Source: Candidatus Zixiibacteriota bacterium (GTDB lineage Bacteria; Zixibacteria; MSB-5A5; WJJR01). Taken from it: a stretch of DNA of 21,463 nucleotides. The translations under genes and the position numbers were made by a program. The stretch spans positions 1 to 21,463 of the forward strand of contig WJJR01000314.1 of the NCBI GenBank assembly GCA_014729565.1, given 5' to 3'. Below the pieces are notes generated by a model. That model was not told the origin of the DNA, made no database searches, and was given only the letters and a program-made list of their open reading frames with translations. This document shows positions 14,687 through 21,463 of this stretch, piece after piece; position 1 is the first letter of the stretch, and each line of letters begins with the position of its first letter.

Positions 14687-15084
14687 GATGTCTCCTCTTG
14701 ATGGCCGCCAGTTGTCTGCCGGTCGACGGCGGTTTCGACGGCGCGGCGCAAATGGGTCAGATTGACCGGCTTGACGAAGTAGTCGTCGACCTTGCGCCGC
14801 AGCGCTTCGATGGCTGACTCAACCGAGGGATAACCGGTGATCAGAATGATCGGCAGATCGCCGTGGTTGGAACGGATCTCTTCAGTCAATTGGAGGCCGT
14901 CCATGTCGGGCATTTTGATGTCCAGGATAACGGTATCGAACGATTCCTCGTTGATGAGCGAGAGCGCACTCTGCCCGTTCTCGGCGACGGTGATCTCAAA
15001 ATCCCGCGCCGAGAAGTAATCGTACAGCAGATCGCGGATCAGCAGTTCATCATCCACAATCAACAGGTGCGGTCGTTCGCTCAT
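14683..15084 (-). CDS. Stand-alone receiver protein
   Basis: CheY-like response regulator of 133 residues. It has acidic pair D11-D12, phospho-acceptor D55 in VILDIKMPDMDG, threonine in ILITGYPS and K105 in YFVKPV, with no output domain. GGGGAG lies 8 nt before the ATG. It starts 46 nt after the STAS gene and overlaps the next receiver by four bases, so it belongs to the same operon. No partner can be named from the sequence. Confidence 0.9.
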   Translation of the reverse strand: MSERPHLLIVDDELLIRDLLYDYFSARDFEITVAENGQSALSLINEESFDTVILDIKMPDMDGLQLTEEIRSNHGDLPIILITGYPSVESAIEALRRKVDDYFVKPVNLTHLRRAVETAVDRQTTGGHQEETS

Positions 15085-15130
15085 GCGGCAGGCTCCCCGT
15101 TCGACTATCGATCACACGGAATGACCGAAA

Positions 15131-15493
15131 CTACCTGGTTTCGGCCGTTGCGCCGGTTCCCGACAAGGCCGACACGGCCGCATCTTCGGCACTGAAAATT
15201 TCAAATACATTCGCCAACTGGGTGATCTCGAAGATCTCCTGCACATACGGAGCGAGGTTCGAGAGCACGAGCCGGCCATCCGCCAGACGCACGTCCTTGA
15301 GAATTGATACCATGGCGCCCAGTCCGGAGCTGTTGATGAAGTCGACCCGCTCCATGTTCAGTACGATATTGGTCCGCTGCCGCTGCAACCGTTCGCGAAT
15401 GTTGTCTTTGAGCGTGTTTGAGGTGACCAGATCAATCCGTCCCGTCACCCGCATCACGTCGACATCGTTGAATGATTCGACCCGTGAATCCAT
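15131..15493 (-). CDS. Probable separate translation product: STAS anti-sigma-factor antagonist
   Basis: Internal in-frame start within the fusion gene. ATG at 15493 is preceded by a perfect AAGGAGG (15501-15507) with 7 nt spacing, the strongest ribosome site I noticed in the window. The product would be a 120-residue STAS protein of normal RsbV/SpoIIAA length: VMRVTGRIDLVTSNTL, then VDFINSSGLGAMV with the phosphorylatable serine region (S55-S56), and a C-terminal helix. Such proteins release sigma factors by binding the RsbW-type kinase. Whether it is made alone, in the fusion, or both cannot be told from sequence. Confidence 0.7.
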   Translation of the reverse strand: MDSRVESFNDVDVMRVTGRIDLVTSNTLKDNIRERLQRQRTNIVLNMERVDFINSSGLGAMVSILKDVRLADGRLVLSNLAPYVQEIFEITQLANVFEIFSAEDAAVSALSGTGATAETR

Positions 15494-15973
15494 TGTTCGT
15501 CCTCCTTCACCGGCACGCTCCCCGCGCCCCCTCACGTGATTCTTCGTATCATGAATACCTTGTGTCTTAAACGACATACTGACCAGCGTCCCACCGCCGT
15601 CCCGTGGACGGATGTCGTAGGAGTGTGTGAGTTGCCGAATCAGTTCGAGCCCGCGTCCTCCCGTCTGCTCCCACTGCTCAGGCGTCGGTGGTTTGGGCGG
15701 TGACCATCCCCACTGCCCGTGGTCACCGACATCGGCCCGCATCGTGTTTGTGTCCAGCCAGAGCGAGACAAAGACCGTCGGTGACGCGGCGTCGGGCTTG
15801 GCGTGGATGACGGCGTTCGTCACGGCTTCCGTGACCGCCACGATCACCCGATGGCCGTCGGCGAAACCCAATCCGCCTGCCGCACACCAGTCCTGCAGAA
15901 TGGGATACAACTGATCCAGAATGGACAGGTCGCCTGGCAGTTCGTTCTCGTAGAAGCAGCGCGCGGTGGTCAC
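15131..15973 (-). CDS. RsbW-type anti-sigma kinase fused in frame to a STAS antagonist
   Basis: A 280-residue reading frame joining two proteins that are normally separate partners. Residues 1-138 form an RsbW/SpoIIAB-type ATPase: N-box EAVTNAVIHA (E49, N53), G1 DVGDHGQWG, and G2 GGRGLELIRQL followed by GGGTLVSMSF. Residues 139-160 are an Arg/Gly-rich linker that reads like translated spacer DNA. Residues 161-280 are a STAS domain with NSSGLG (214-219). The start is GTG at 15973, overlapping the phosphatase stop as GTGA. A perfect ribosome site inside the linker suggests the STAS part is also made alone. Partner switching usually controls a sigma factor, but none is encoded here. A sequence error removing a stop would also explain the fusion. 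Confidence 0.85.
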   Translation of the reverse strand: MTTARCFYENELPGDLSILDQLYPILQDWCAAGGLGFADGHRVIVAVTEAVTNAVIHAKPDAASPTVFVSLWLDTNTMRADVGDHGQWGWSPPKPPTPEQWEQTGGRGLELIRQLTHSYDIRPRDGGGTLVSMSFKTQGIHDTKNHVRGRGERAGEGGRTMDSRVESFNDVDVMRVTGRIDLVTSNTLKDNIRERLQRQRTNIVLNMERVDFINSSGLGAMVSILKDVRLADGRLVLSNLAPYVQEIFEITQLANVFEIFSAEDAAVSALSGTGATAETR

Positions 15974-17295
15974 GATCCTGCCTTTCCCAATTCCACAAAG
16001 ACTGCAGTAACGTCATCTATGTAATCGGCATGAGTGTAGTCGGCCTCAAGGGACCGGCGCAGCTTCAGCAGGAACTCGCCGGGCGATGCATCTCCGTGGC
16101 GCTTCAGGAAGTCTTCCAGCCGGGTGCGCCCGAACAGTTCGCCCCGCTTGTTGGCCGACTCGATGACACCGTCGGTATAGGCCAGAAGCCGATCACCATG
16201 CTCATAGCTGACCGTGGACTCGATGTACTGGAATTCGTCGAATTGCCCGAGAAAGACGCCGCCCTGCCCCAATTGCTCGATCTGGCCATCCCGGACACGT
16301 CTCAGCAGTGGCGGTAAATGGCCGGCGTTCGTGTACGTAATTGACCGGTCCTGCGGATTGACCAATGCGAGATAGAAGGTGATAAACATCTCCTTTTGAT
16401 CGGTCAAATCGGCGCACACGACCCGGTTGATCTCATTGACGATATCGGCCACGGAACCGGTGCGCTGGGCGGCGCTTCGCACCACCGAACGTGCGGCGGT
16501 CATCAGGAGTGCGGCCGGAACCCCCTTGGATGAGACATCGCCAACGGCCAGGAAGAACGAGCCTCCGGGTCCGGGCAACACATCGAAGTAGTCGCCGCCC
16601 ACCCGGCGTGCGGGGATATACAGCGAATCCACCGTCGCCCCGCACACATTGAGTTGGGCCTGTGGTACCAGCGTTCGTTGAACTTCTGCCGCCAGGCTCA
16701 ATTCCTGTTCCATACGTTGCTTTTCGAGAGATTCCGAGAGGAGGCGCGCGTTCTCAACGGCAACAGATGCGAAGCTGACCAGTTTGGCCAGTAAGTCGTG
16801 ATCACGATCACTGAAATCGCCACCGGTGAGTTTGTTGACAATGACCACGCATCCGACGACATCGTCTGTGCCGCGGATCGGCTGACTTAACACACTGTCG
16901 ATTTGGAGGACAACTCCCTCGATTGCGATGGGAGATCCTCGGTAGGGAGCGAGTTTCACGCCCTCGCCGGTTTCGACCGTACGATCGACAATCGGTTGAT
17001 TGCCCCAACGGATACGCGGCAGGACACGGTCGTCGAGCCCATACGAGATTCTCGGCGTCAAACCGTCCGGCGTCTTCAGCACGATGGCGCCGACCTGTCC
17101 GCTCACCGCGCGCAGGGCCATTTCCATCAAGGCCGCGAGGACCTCCTCGAGATTGAGGATGGACGCCAACATTGCGCCCATGTCCGCGAGCCCGTCGTAT
17201 TCCGCCGACAGCCGTTCGAGTTCGATTTCCAGTTCGCGAATACGCTCTTCGTAGTCGACGACTGCCGTTGCGGTCTCTCGCTCCGCGTTCAGCAT
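15970..17295 (-). CDS. GAF-domain PP2C-type (SpoIIE/RsbU) phosphatase
   Basis: Serine phosphatase of 441 residues, expected to dephosphorylate the STAS antagonist encoded next to it. An N-terminal coiled coil (about 12-34) leads to a GAF sensor domain (about 40-185), a helical linker (188-212, EQELSLAAEVQRTLVPQ, typical before SpoIIE phosphatases) and the PP2C-like domain (215-437) with metal-ligand motifs VGGDYFD (D235, D238), GDVSSKG (D253), YTDGVIE (D375) and IDDVT (D427/D428). The ATG at 17295 has AGGGG about 8 nt upstream; a TTG at 17346 and an ATG at 17331 are in frame but lack ribosome sites. First gene of the signalling cluster. Confidence 0.93.
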   Translation of the reverse strand: MLNAERETATAVVDYEERIRELEIELERLSAEYDGLADMGAMLASILNLEEVLAALMEMALRAVSGQVGAIVLKTPDGLTPRISYGLDDRVLPRIRWGNQPIVDRTVETGEGVKLAPYRGSPIAIEGVVLQIDSVLSQPIRGTDDVVGCVVIVNKLTGGDFSDRDHDLLAKLVSFASVAVENARLLSESLEKQRMEQELSLAAEVQRTLVPQAQLNVCGATVDSLYIPARRVGGDYFDVLPGPGGSFFLAVGDVSSKGVPAALLMTAARSVVRSAAQRTGSVADIVNEINRVVCADLTDQKEMFITFYLALVNPQDRSITYTNAGHLPPLLRRVRDGQIEQLGQGGVFLGQFDEFQYIESTVSYEHGDRLLAYTDGVIESANKRGELFGRTRLEDFLKRHGDASPGEFLLKLRRSLEADYTHADYIDDVTAVFVELGKAGS

Positions 17296-17428
17296 GTCTC
17301 GGTCCCCTGTCGTTTCTCCACCCCGCCCCATGTATTTATCGGACAACGTGTAAGAACCTGAAGGGGGCGGTGGTGAGAGGGCGGTCGAGGGAGAGTCGCT
17401 TAATCTCTGACGACATAACCTCTCGTAG

Positions 17429-17466
17429 GTACGGCTCTTGGCCGCACCGGGCCGGCTGAGAGCCGG
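17429..17466 (-). other. Tandem hairpins upstream of the phosphatase gene
   Basis: Two adjacent stem-loops lie between the AI-2E gene and the phosphatase gene: GTACGGC/GCCGCAC (17429-17447, one G-U pair on the minus-strand RNA, 5-base loop) and CCGGCT/AGCCGG (17452-17466, 3-base loop). No U run follows either. They may form a factor-dependent terminator for the membrane-protein gene or a leader structure for the phosphatase transcript. Confidence 0.4.
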
Positions 17467-17506
17467 ACTGTACGCGGTATGAAGGTGGCTTCTTCGATTT
17501 GGTACT

Positions 17507-18610
17507 TTAACCAGTGGTCAGATCTTCAACCGCGGCCTCATCATCCATTGGCTCGCGGAGAAAGTGCCGGTAGACATCGAAAACACCGACAAAGACGGCC
17601 GAGACGACCGGTCCCAGGATCAATCCCAAAAAGCCAAACACCTGAAGTCCGCCGAGGATCGAGAAGAACATCAACAGCGGATGAATATGGGTGCGCCCGG
17701 AGATCAGCATGGGGCGGAGCAGGTTGTCGATCTGGGAAACGACCACGGTTCCGAAGGTGATCATGATGATGGCTTCAACATACTGGCCCGCCAGTGCGAG
17801 CATAATCGCGGCCGGAATGTAGACCACGAAGGCGCCGATGAACGGAAGCAGCGAGAAGAAGCCCATCACCGTTCCCCAAAATACCGGTGACGGCACACCC
17901 AACATCCAGAACAGGAGTCCCCCCAGAGTGCCCTGGGCCGCCGCAACGACTAAACCACCGTAGATCGTGGCGCGGACGACATCGGTCAGGTGGTCCAGAA
18001 TCTGGCGTGCGCGGTCATGCGGTAACGGAATCGAATCGCGCACCATGCGCATCAGACCGTCACCATCGCGAAAGAGATAGAAGATCGTCAAGATGATAAG
18101 AGCGAAATGGAAGACCGCGACGCCAACGTTTGTGATGAACTTCGCGGTGTTGCTCACTACAAATCCACTGATCAATTGCAGCGCATTCGACACAGCGCCT
18201 TTCAGATCCCACTGGGAGGTGTCCACGATGCCGTCGAGTCGACCGAGAATGTCCTGTACAATCGGGTGATTGCGCACGTCCAACCACGACAATGTCTCTT
18301 CGGAGAGGCTTTCCTGAACCCGCTCGTACAGATTCGTTGCTTCCCCGACCAGGGCGATCCCGAGGTAGGACAATGGCGCGATAATGACGATAAAGACGAG
18401 GATCGTCAGGATCATCGCCACCATGTTCTTGCGCCGGTATTTTTGCACCGCCCATTTGTTCAGCGGGTGGATCGTGACTACCAGGATAACACTCCAGGCG
18501 ATCGGAATGAAAAATGGCTCCATGATCCGATAGAACAGCACGAACACCGCGGCCATGAGAATCAACACAGCCACGGCAAACAACACTTCGCGCTTAATCA
18601 ATTGCGGCAT
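17507..18610 (-). CDS. AI-2E family (PerM/YdiK-like) membrane transporter
   Basis: Inner-membrane protein of 367 residues. It has the family layout: paired N-terminal helices (about 8-48) containing PFFIPIAWSVILV, a helix at 62-88, a soluble helical segment of about 70 residues (90-155), then four to five C-terminal helices with FYLFRDG, GLVVAAAQGTLGG, GFFSLLPFIGAFVVYIPA, NLLRPMLISGRTHIHPLL and GLILGPVV. Members export diverse compounds or exchange Na+/H+; the AI-2 role applies only to TqsA-type proteins, so no substrate is assigned. AAGGA lies 10 nt before the ATG. Confidence 0.93.
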   Translation of the reverse strand: MPQLIKREVLFAVAVLILMAAVFVLFYRIMEPFFIPIAWSVILVVTIHPLNKWAVQKYRRKNMVAMILTILVFIVIIAPLSYLGIALVGEATNLYERVQESLSEETLSWLDVRNHPIVQDILGRLDGIVDTSQWDLKGAVSNALQLISGFVVSNTAKFITNVGVAVFHFALIILTIFYLFRDGDGLMRMVRDSIPLPHDRARQILDHLTDVVRATIYGGLVVAAAQGTLGGLLFWMLGVPSPVFWGTVMGFFSLLPFIGAFVVYIPAAIMLALAGQYVEAIIMITFGTVVVSQIDNLLRPMLISGRTHIHPLLMFFSILGGLQVFGFLGLILGPVVSAVFVGVFDVYRHFLREPMDDEAAVEDLTTG

Positions 18611-18985
18611 CCCGGCACCATCCTTGGTCGTTCCGCGCTGGAAACGCCTACAGATTAGCTAGTCGGCAGATCGGCGTCAATGGAAGACGTTGTCTCGGGT
18701 CCGACCACCGCCGATCAGACGCCATAGCAGCAGCCCGAACGGTCGATCGGCGTGTTCTGCGAAGGTCCTATAGCAATTATCAGAAGAACTTTCCGACACC
18801 AGCGTGCCGTCATGCGCCCTCGCGTGACGGCAGGGTGAAAGCAGACAGGTGTTCTGATAACCGCTCTTGAAGTCAGCTATACGTCATCCGGACCGTAATG
18901 TCCTTCCATACTCCAAGGCTGTTCTGATTTGACCGACCGACACGAGACCGGTGCGGGCTGCCGACCTACGAAGTGCCGTGCGCCA
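18611..18985. other. 375-base gap with no recognisable gene
   Basis: I find no ORF with coding character. The first 30 bases hold the ribosome site of the AI-2E gene. The middle holds the nested palindrome at 18777-18860. The remainder up to the ABM gene stop has no tRNA, repeat array or clear promoter that I can see. Confidence 0.5.
18777..18860. repeat. Nested palindromic element
   Basis: TTATCAGAA (18777-18785) and TTCTGATAA (18852-18860) are perfect 9-base outer arms. Inside, a 12-base stem (18805-18816 with 18821-18832) closes on a CCCT loop; its single mismatch is a U-G pair in plus-strand RNA but A-C in minus-strand RNA. No U run and no flanking target duplication are seen. It may be a REP/MITE-like element or a structured plus-strand RNA. 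Confidence 0.6.
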
Positions 18986-19273
18986 CTACGTTTCGATGAT
19001 ATGATGCCTCGGTTGATCAAGGAGTATGTTGCTCTTGCCCCAATCCGAGGTCGCCTCACTGAACTGCTTGGAATTCACAAACGCCTCATAGGCGGCTTTG
19101 CTGTCCCATTCGGAGACAATCAGGAAGATACTTGGCTCCGCTACATGCTTGAACAGTCGTGATTCTCGGTGACCGTCGGCCGAGCGCATTACATCGAGAA
19201 TACCGGCGTAGGCATTCTGGAAGGCTGTTTCTTTGTCGGGGTGAACCGGGTATGTCATGTACACAACTGCCAC
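18986..19273 (-). CDS. ABM-fold (antibiotic biosynthesis monooxygenase-like) small protein
   Basis: A 95-residue protein that looks like a single dimeric alpha/beta-barrel domain: an opening strand VVYMTYPVHPDKETAF, a long helix AYAGILDVMRSADG, RESRLFKHVAEPSIFLIVSEWDS and the helix AAYEAFVNSKQF. ABM proteins include quinol-forming monooxygenases, heme-degrading IsdG-type enzymes and many of unknown role. I cannot see the full Asn-Trp-His set of IsdG, so heme degradation is not claimed despite the nearby heme operon. The start is GTG at 19273 with GGAGG 5 nt upstream; GTG at 19285 and ATG at 19258 are alternatives in frame. Confidence 0.8.
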   Translation of the reverse strand: MAVVYMTYPVHPDKETAFQNAYAGILDVMRSADGHRESRLFKHVAEPSIFLIVSEWDSKAAYEAFVNSKQFSEATSDWGKSNILLDQPRHHIIET

Positions 19274-19320
19274 TGCAACCTCCACGGGAAAATGTGTCGA
19301 GTGAGTACCAAAGCGACTGT

Positions 19321-19349
19321 AGAATACAGCGCGTCTCGCCGAAAGGCAA
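19321..19349 (-). promoter_or_regulatory. Possible promoter of the ABM gene
   Basis: On the minus strand, TTGCCT (19349-19344) and TATTCT (19326-19321) are 17 nt apart, each 4 of 6 to the sigma-70 consensus. The start would be near 19314, giving a leader of about 40 nt. Weak, by eye only. The rest of the 284-base gap to the acyltransferase stop shows nothing clear apart from an IS-end-like stretch at 19480-19495. Confidence 0.3.
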
Positions 19350-19557
19350 TTACGGTCGACCTCGGTATGGATTGGTCAGGGTTAAACATTGTCGGGGCAC
19401 GCAGCCGGATTGCAATGGATCCGGACGCCCATCGCCGGACCGGTGCGACTATGAGCCGCACGTAGGCGACGCAAAGACGAGTTTTTCAACAGGCCGATTC
19501 CCTCAGATCAACCATCACATTCGCTTCACAATGTCCGGGCGAATCGTAACGGCACAA

Positions 19558-20274
19558 TCAGACTTGCTCAATGGCGGTCATGATCTCCTGCAACATTGAA
19601 TCGGCATTCGTTGGGTCGGAGAACGAGATCGGGGGTTTAAACCGCACCGTCAGATCATGTCCGACCTTGCGGAAGATCAGTCCTTTCTTACGGAATACCT
19701 TTGCGAAGCCGTCAATGACCACCGGAATGACGATCGGGCGGAACTGACGGATGATATGGCACACTCCCCTCCGCCCCTTGGCGAAGGGAGTCGTCGTTCC
19801 CTGCGGAAAGGTGATCACCCAACCGGCGTCGATCGCGTGCCCTATGGAGGCGTAGTCCGGTAAGCGAGCCGTGCGGCTCACGTCGCGAGCGCCCTCCCGC
19901 CAGACACGCCTGGTCATCACCGCTCCGCTGTAGGCCAGCAGACGAGGAATGGTTCCGCTTCGCATGGTCTCTTCGGCAGCCACATAGTACACATTCACCT
20001 TTAAGTTGAACAGGTACAAGGGATTTCCCAGGGATTCACGATGGCCGTTTCGGACTGCCGCAAAGATGTGATACAAAGCGATCACGTCGGTGAAGTATGT
20101 CTGATGATTTGAGACAAACAACACTCCGCGATCGGGCAACGAGAGCAAGTGCTCCCCTCCGCGAATGTGCAGACGATTGAGCAGTGCAAAGCCGGGATAC
20201 GTCAACGTGCCGACGGTTGCCATCAGCAAATACTTCAACGGGACGAACGCGCCTAAGAAATCTCTCTGACTCAT
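19558..20274 (-). CDS. PlsC-like 1-acylglycerol-3-phosphate acyltransferase, variant motifs
   Basis: Membrane-associated acyltransferase of 238 residues, probably acting on lysophosphatidate or a related lipid. An N-terminal hydrophobic stretch (about 12-32) precedes motif I, VSNHQTYFTDV, where five rather than four residues separate His and Asp. Motif III reads ITFPQGTT in place of the usual FPEGTR, and VIPVVIDGF is motif IV. Both changes lie at positions important in PlsC, but similar NHQTYF/FPQGTT forms occur, as I recall, in a Bacteroidetes-type subfamily, so the protein need not be inactive. The ATG at 20274 has no strong ribosome site. It is divergent from the radical SAM gene. Confidence 0.85.
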   Translation of the reverse strand: MSQRDFLGAFVPLKYLLMATVGTLTYPGFALLNRLHIRGGEHLLSLPDRGVLFVSNHQTYFTDVIALYHIFAAVRNGHRESLGNPLYLFNLKVNVYYVAAEETMRSGTIPRLLAYSGAVMTRRVWREGARDVSRTARLPDYASIGHAIDAGWVITFPQGTTTPFAKGRRGVCHIIRQFRPIVIPVVIDGFAKVFRKKGLIFRKVGHDLTVRFKPPISFSDPTNADSMLQEIMTAIEQV

Positions 20275-20561
20275 GATGCTACCATACGAGCAGTATCATC
20301 ACTCCAAAGCCACCCGGAGGTTACACATATGACACGCAGGATGTTGTAGTACCTGGGGCACGACCAAATCAAGTCCTTTTGACAGTGGGCCCCGGCGGTC
20401 ATGGTCTCGACGCGCCATGAAGAAGGGACGCCACTTCATCGGAGTCCATCCCCTCTTAGAATTGCGTTGCGGCGGTGGCTGGTGTAACTTGGACTAGACA
20501 CTTCTGCCGGTGACATGACCGATCCCAAGCTGTACGCGCATTCGCTGTTGGAGATTCGAAG
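20275..20561. other. 287-base divergent gap with tiny plus-strand ORFs
   Basis: No conventional gene. On the plus strand I see a 6-codon ORF (20329-20349) after a perfect GGAGG, a 26-codon ORF (20417-20497) ending in RCGGGWCNLD, and a 17-codon ORF (20515-20568) overlapping the radical SAM start. A TTGACA at 20379-20384 could be a -35 but has no good -10. Any of these could be a precursor peptide, a leader or chance. Confidence 0.4.
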
Positions 20562-21463
20562 ATGCTGACCGGAGTCCACATTCTGTTGACGTACACGTGC
20601 AGTTACGAGTGCGACCACTGCTTTCTCCACTGCAGTCCCCGTGCCTCGGGCACATTCACTGTCGGGCAATTGCGGTCGCTGTTTGACGAGATCGATACGC
20701 TCGGCACGGTTACCTCAGTCTATTTCGAGGGTGGTGAGTCGTTTCTGTACTATCCGCTCCTGGTGGAAGGCATCCGCCTGGCACGCGCACGGGATTGGGA
20801 AGTTGGGATTGTCACCAATGGGTACTGGGCCACATCGGTCGAGGACGCGCAACTGTGGCTTAAGCCGTTGCATCAACTCGGCATCGCCGACCTCAGTGTC
20901 AGCAACGACGAGTTTCACCATTCCGGCGATGGGCCAAATCGTGCGGAGATCGCCTACGCGGCGGCAACAGACATGGGTATGTCCCCCAGCACGATTCGCA
21001 TTGAACCGGCCACAATTCTTCTTCATTCGCAAGAAGATATCGCTAAGGGCGAACCGGTTATCGGCGGCGACGTCAAGTTGACCGGACGGGCTGCGGAGAA
21101 GCTCACTGATGGATTGCCGCGACGCTCATGGGAATCGATGACAACATGTCCGCGCGAGGAATTGGAGCACCCAAAGCGCGTCCATGTTGATGCGTTCGGA
21201 CATGTGCACATGTGCCAGGGGTTGAGCATGGGCAACATGTGGGAGACGCCACTATCTGAACTCGTCACGAATTATCGTGCACAAGATCATCCGATTTCCG
21301 GGCCCTTAGTCAACGGAGGGCCCGCTGAACTGGCGCGTCGTTACGGTATCACCCACGACAATGAGTATGTCGATGAGTGTCATTTCTGTTATATGCTGCG
21401 GAAGACCATCATCGACCAATTTCCACAGTATCTGGCGCCACGGTTGGTCTACGGTTTTGAGTA
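20562..21463 (+). CDS. Radical SAM protein with SPASM-like C-terminal cysteines (3' end beyond window)
   Basis: The only convincing plus-strand gene; 300 codons are seen before the edge, where the last two bases are TA, so the stop may be the next base. The S-adenosylmethionine cluster motif is C13-SYE-C17-DH-C20, with an extra C24 close by. GGE at 57-59 and VTNGYW follow the family core. The C-terminal part has C196, C218 and a C273-HF-C276 pair, in a setting (HVDAFGHVHMCQGLSMGNMWETPLSEL) that resembles SPASM or twitch domains, which hold auxiliary Fe-S clusters in peptide-modifying enzymes. GGAG lies 8 nt before the ATG. The substrate is unknown; a modified peptide is one possibility. Confidence 0.88.
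   Translation, partial: MLTGVHILLTYTCSYECDHCFLHCSPRASGTFTVGQLRSLFDEIDTLGTVTSVYFEGGESFLYYPLLVEGIRLARARDWEVGIVTNGYWATSVEDAQLWLKPLHQLGIADLSVSNDEFHHSGDGPNRAEIAYAAATDMGMSPSTIRIEPATILLHSQEDIAKGEPVIGGDVKLTGRAAEKLTDGLPRRSWESMTTCPREELEHPKRVHVDAFGHVHMCQGLSMGNMWETPLSELVTNYRAQDHPISGPLVNGGPAELARRYGITHDNEYVDECHFCYMLRKTIIDQFPQYLAPRLVYGFE

Noticed and set aside
18877..19059. A 60-codon minus-strand ORF after the ABM gene
   Set aside because: It overlaps the end of the ABM gene in another frame, has no ribosome site and shows no domain.
18986..19273. IsdG-type heme-degrading enzyme
   Set aside because: The fold fits, but the diagnostic Asn-Trp-His set cannot be identified, and the gene is far from the heme operon.
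1..21463. tRNA, rRNA, CRISPR array, prophage or complete insertion sequence
   Set aside because: I looked in the gaps on both strands and saw no cloverleaf, repeat-spacer pattern, transposase or integrase.

Overview
The window comes from a Gram-negative bacterium of moderately high GC content that I cannot name. It has C5-pathway heme genes, a fused HemC-HemD, SpoIIE/STAS partner-switching proteins and a secreted FlgD-Ig-like protein. This mix is common in FCB-type phyla and spirochaete relatives. The heme gene order matches the Leptospira heme locus as I recall it, but the base composition looks too GC-rich for Leptospira itself. Nearly every gene lies on the minus strand; the radical SAM gene at the right end is the only convincing plus-strand gene.

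Positions 1-9200 (read right to left) hold a heme operon: hemA, fused hemCD, hemB, hemL, a sensor kinase, an OmpR-type regulator, hemE and the start of hemN. From hemA to the regulator the genes abut or overlap (TAATG, 20 nt, ATGA, TTGA, ATGA). The kinase/regulator pair sits where Leptospira carries HemK/HemR. The HemR target as I recall it, TGACA-N6-TGACA, occurs exactly upstream of hemA (9052-9067) and with one mismatch upstream of hemN (423-438). At both sites its downstream half doubles as a GTGACA -35 element, and a shared 12-mer (AAATTGTCACAA) lies about 110 nt before the start codon. The operon therefore appears to encode its own regulator and two of its targets. HemA also has an unusual C-terminal tail with two CX7C motifs.

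Positions 9264-11375 hold a CPA2-type cation/proton antiporter, a four-cysteine 67-residue protein and a small secreted FlgD-Ig-like protein.

Positions 11392-17295 form a signalling cluster (read right to left): a GAF-SpoIIE phosphatase, an RsbW-type kinase fused in frame to a STAS antagonist with a strong internal ribosome site before the STAS part, two stand-alone receivers, a soluble PAS histidine kinase and an NtrC-family activator. No sigma factor is encoded here.

Positions 17507-20274 hold an AI-2E family membrane protein, a 375-base gap with a nested palindrome, an ABM-fold small protein and a PlsC-like acyltransferase with variant motifs. From 20562 to the right edge runs a radical SAM protein with SPASM-like C-terminal cysteines. 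It is preceded by a 287-base gap holding several tiny ORFs, one encoding a Cys-Gly-rich 26-residue peptide.
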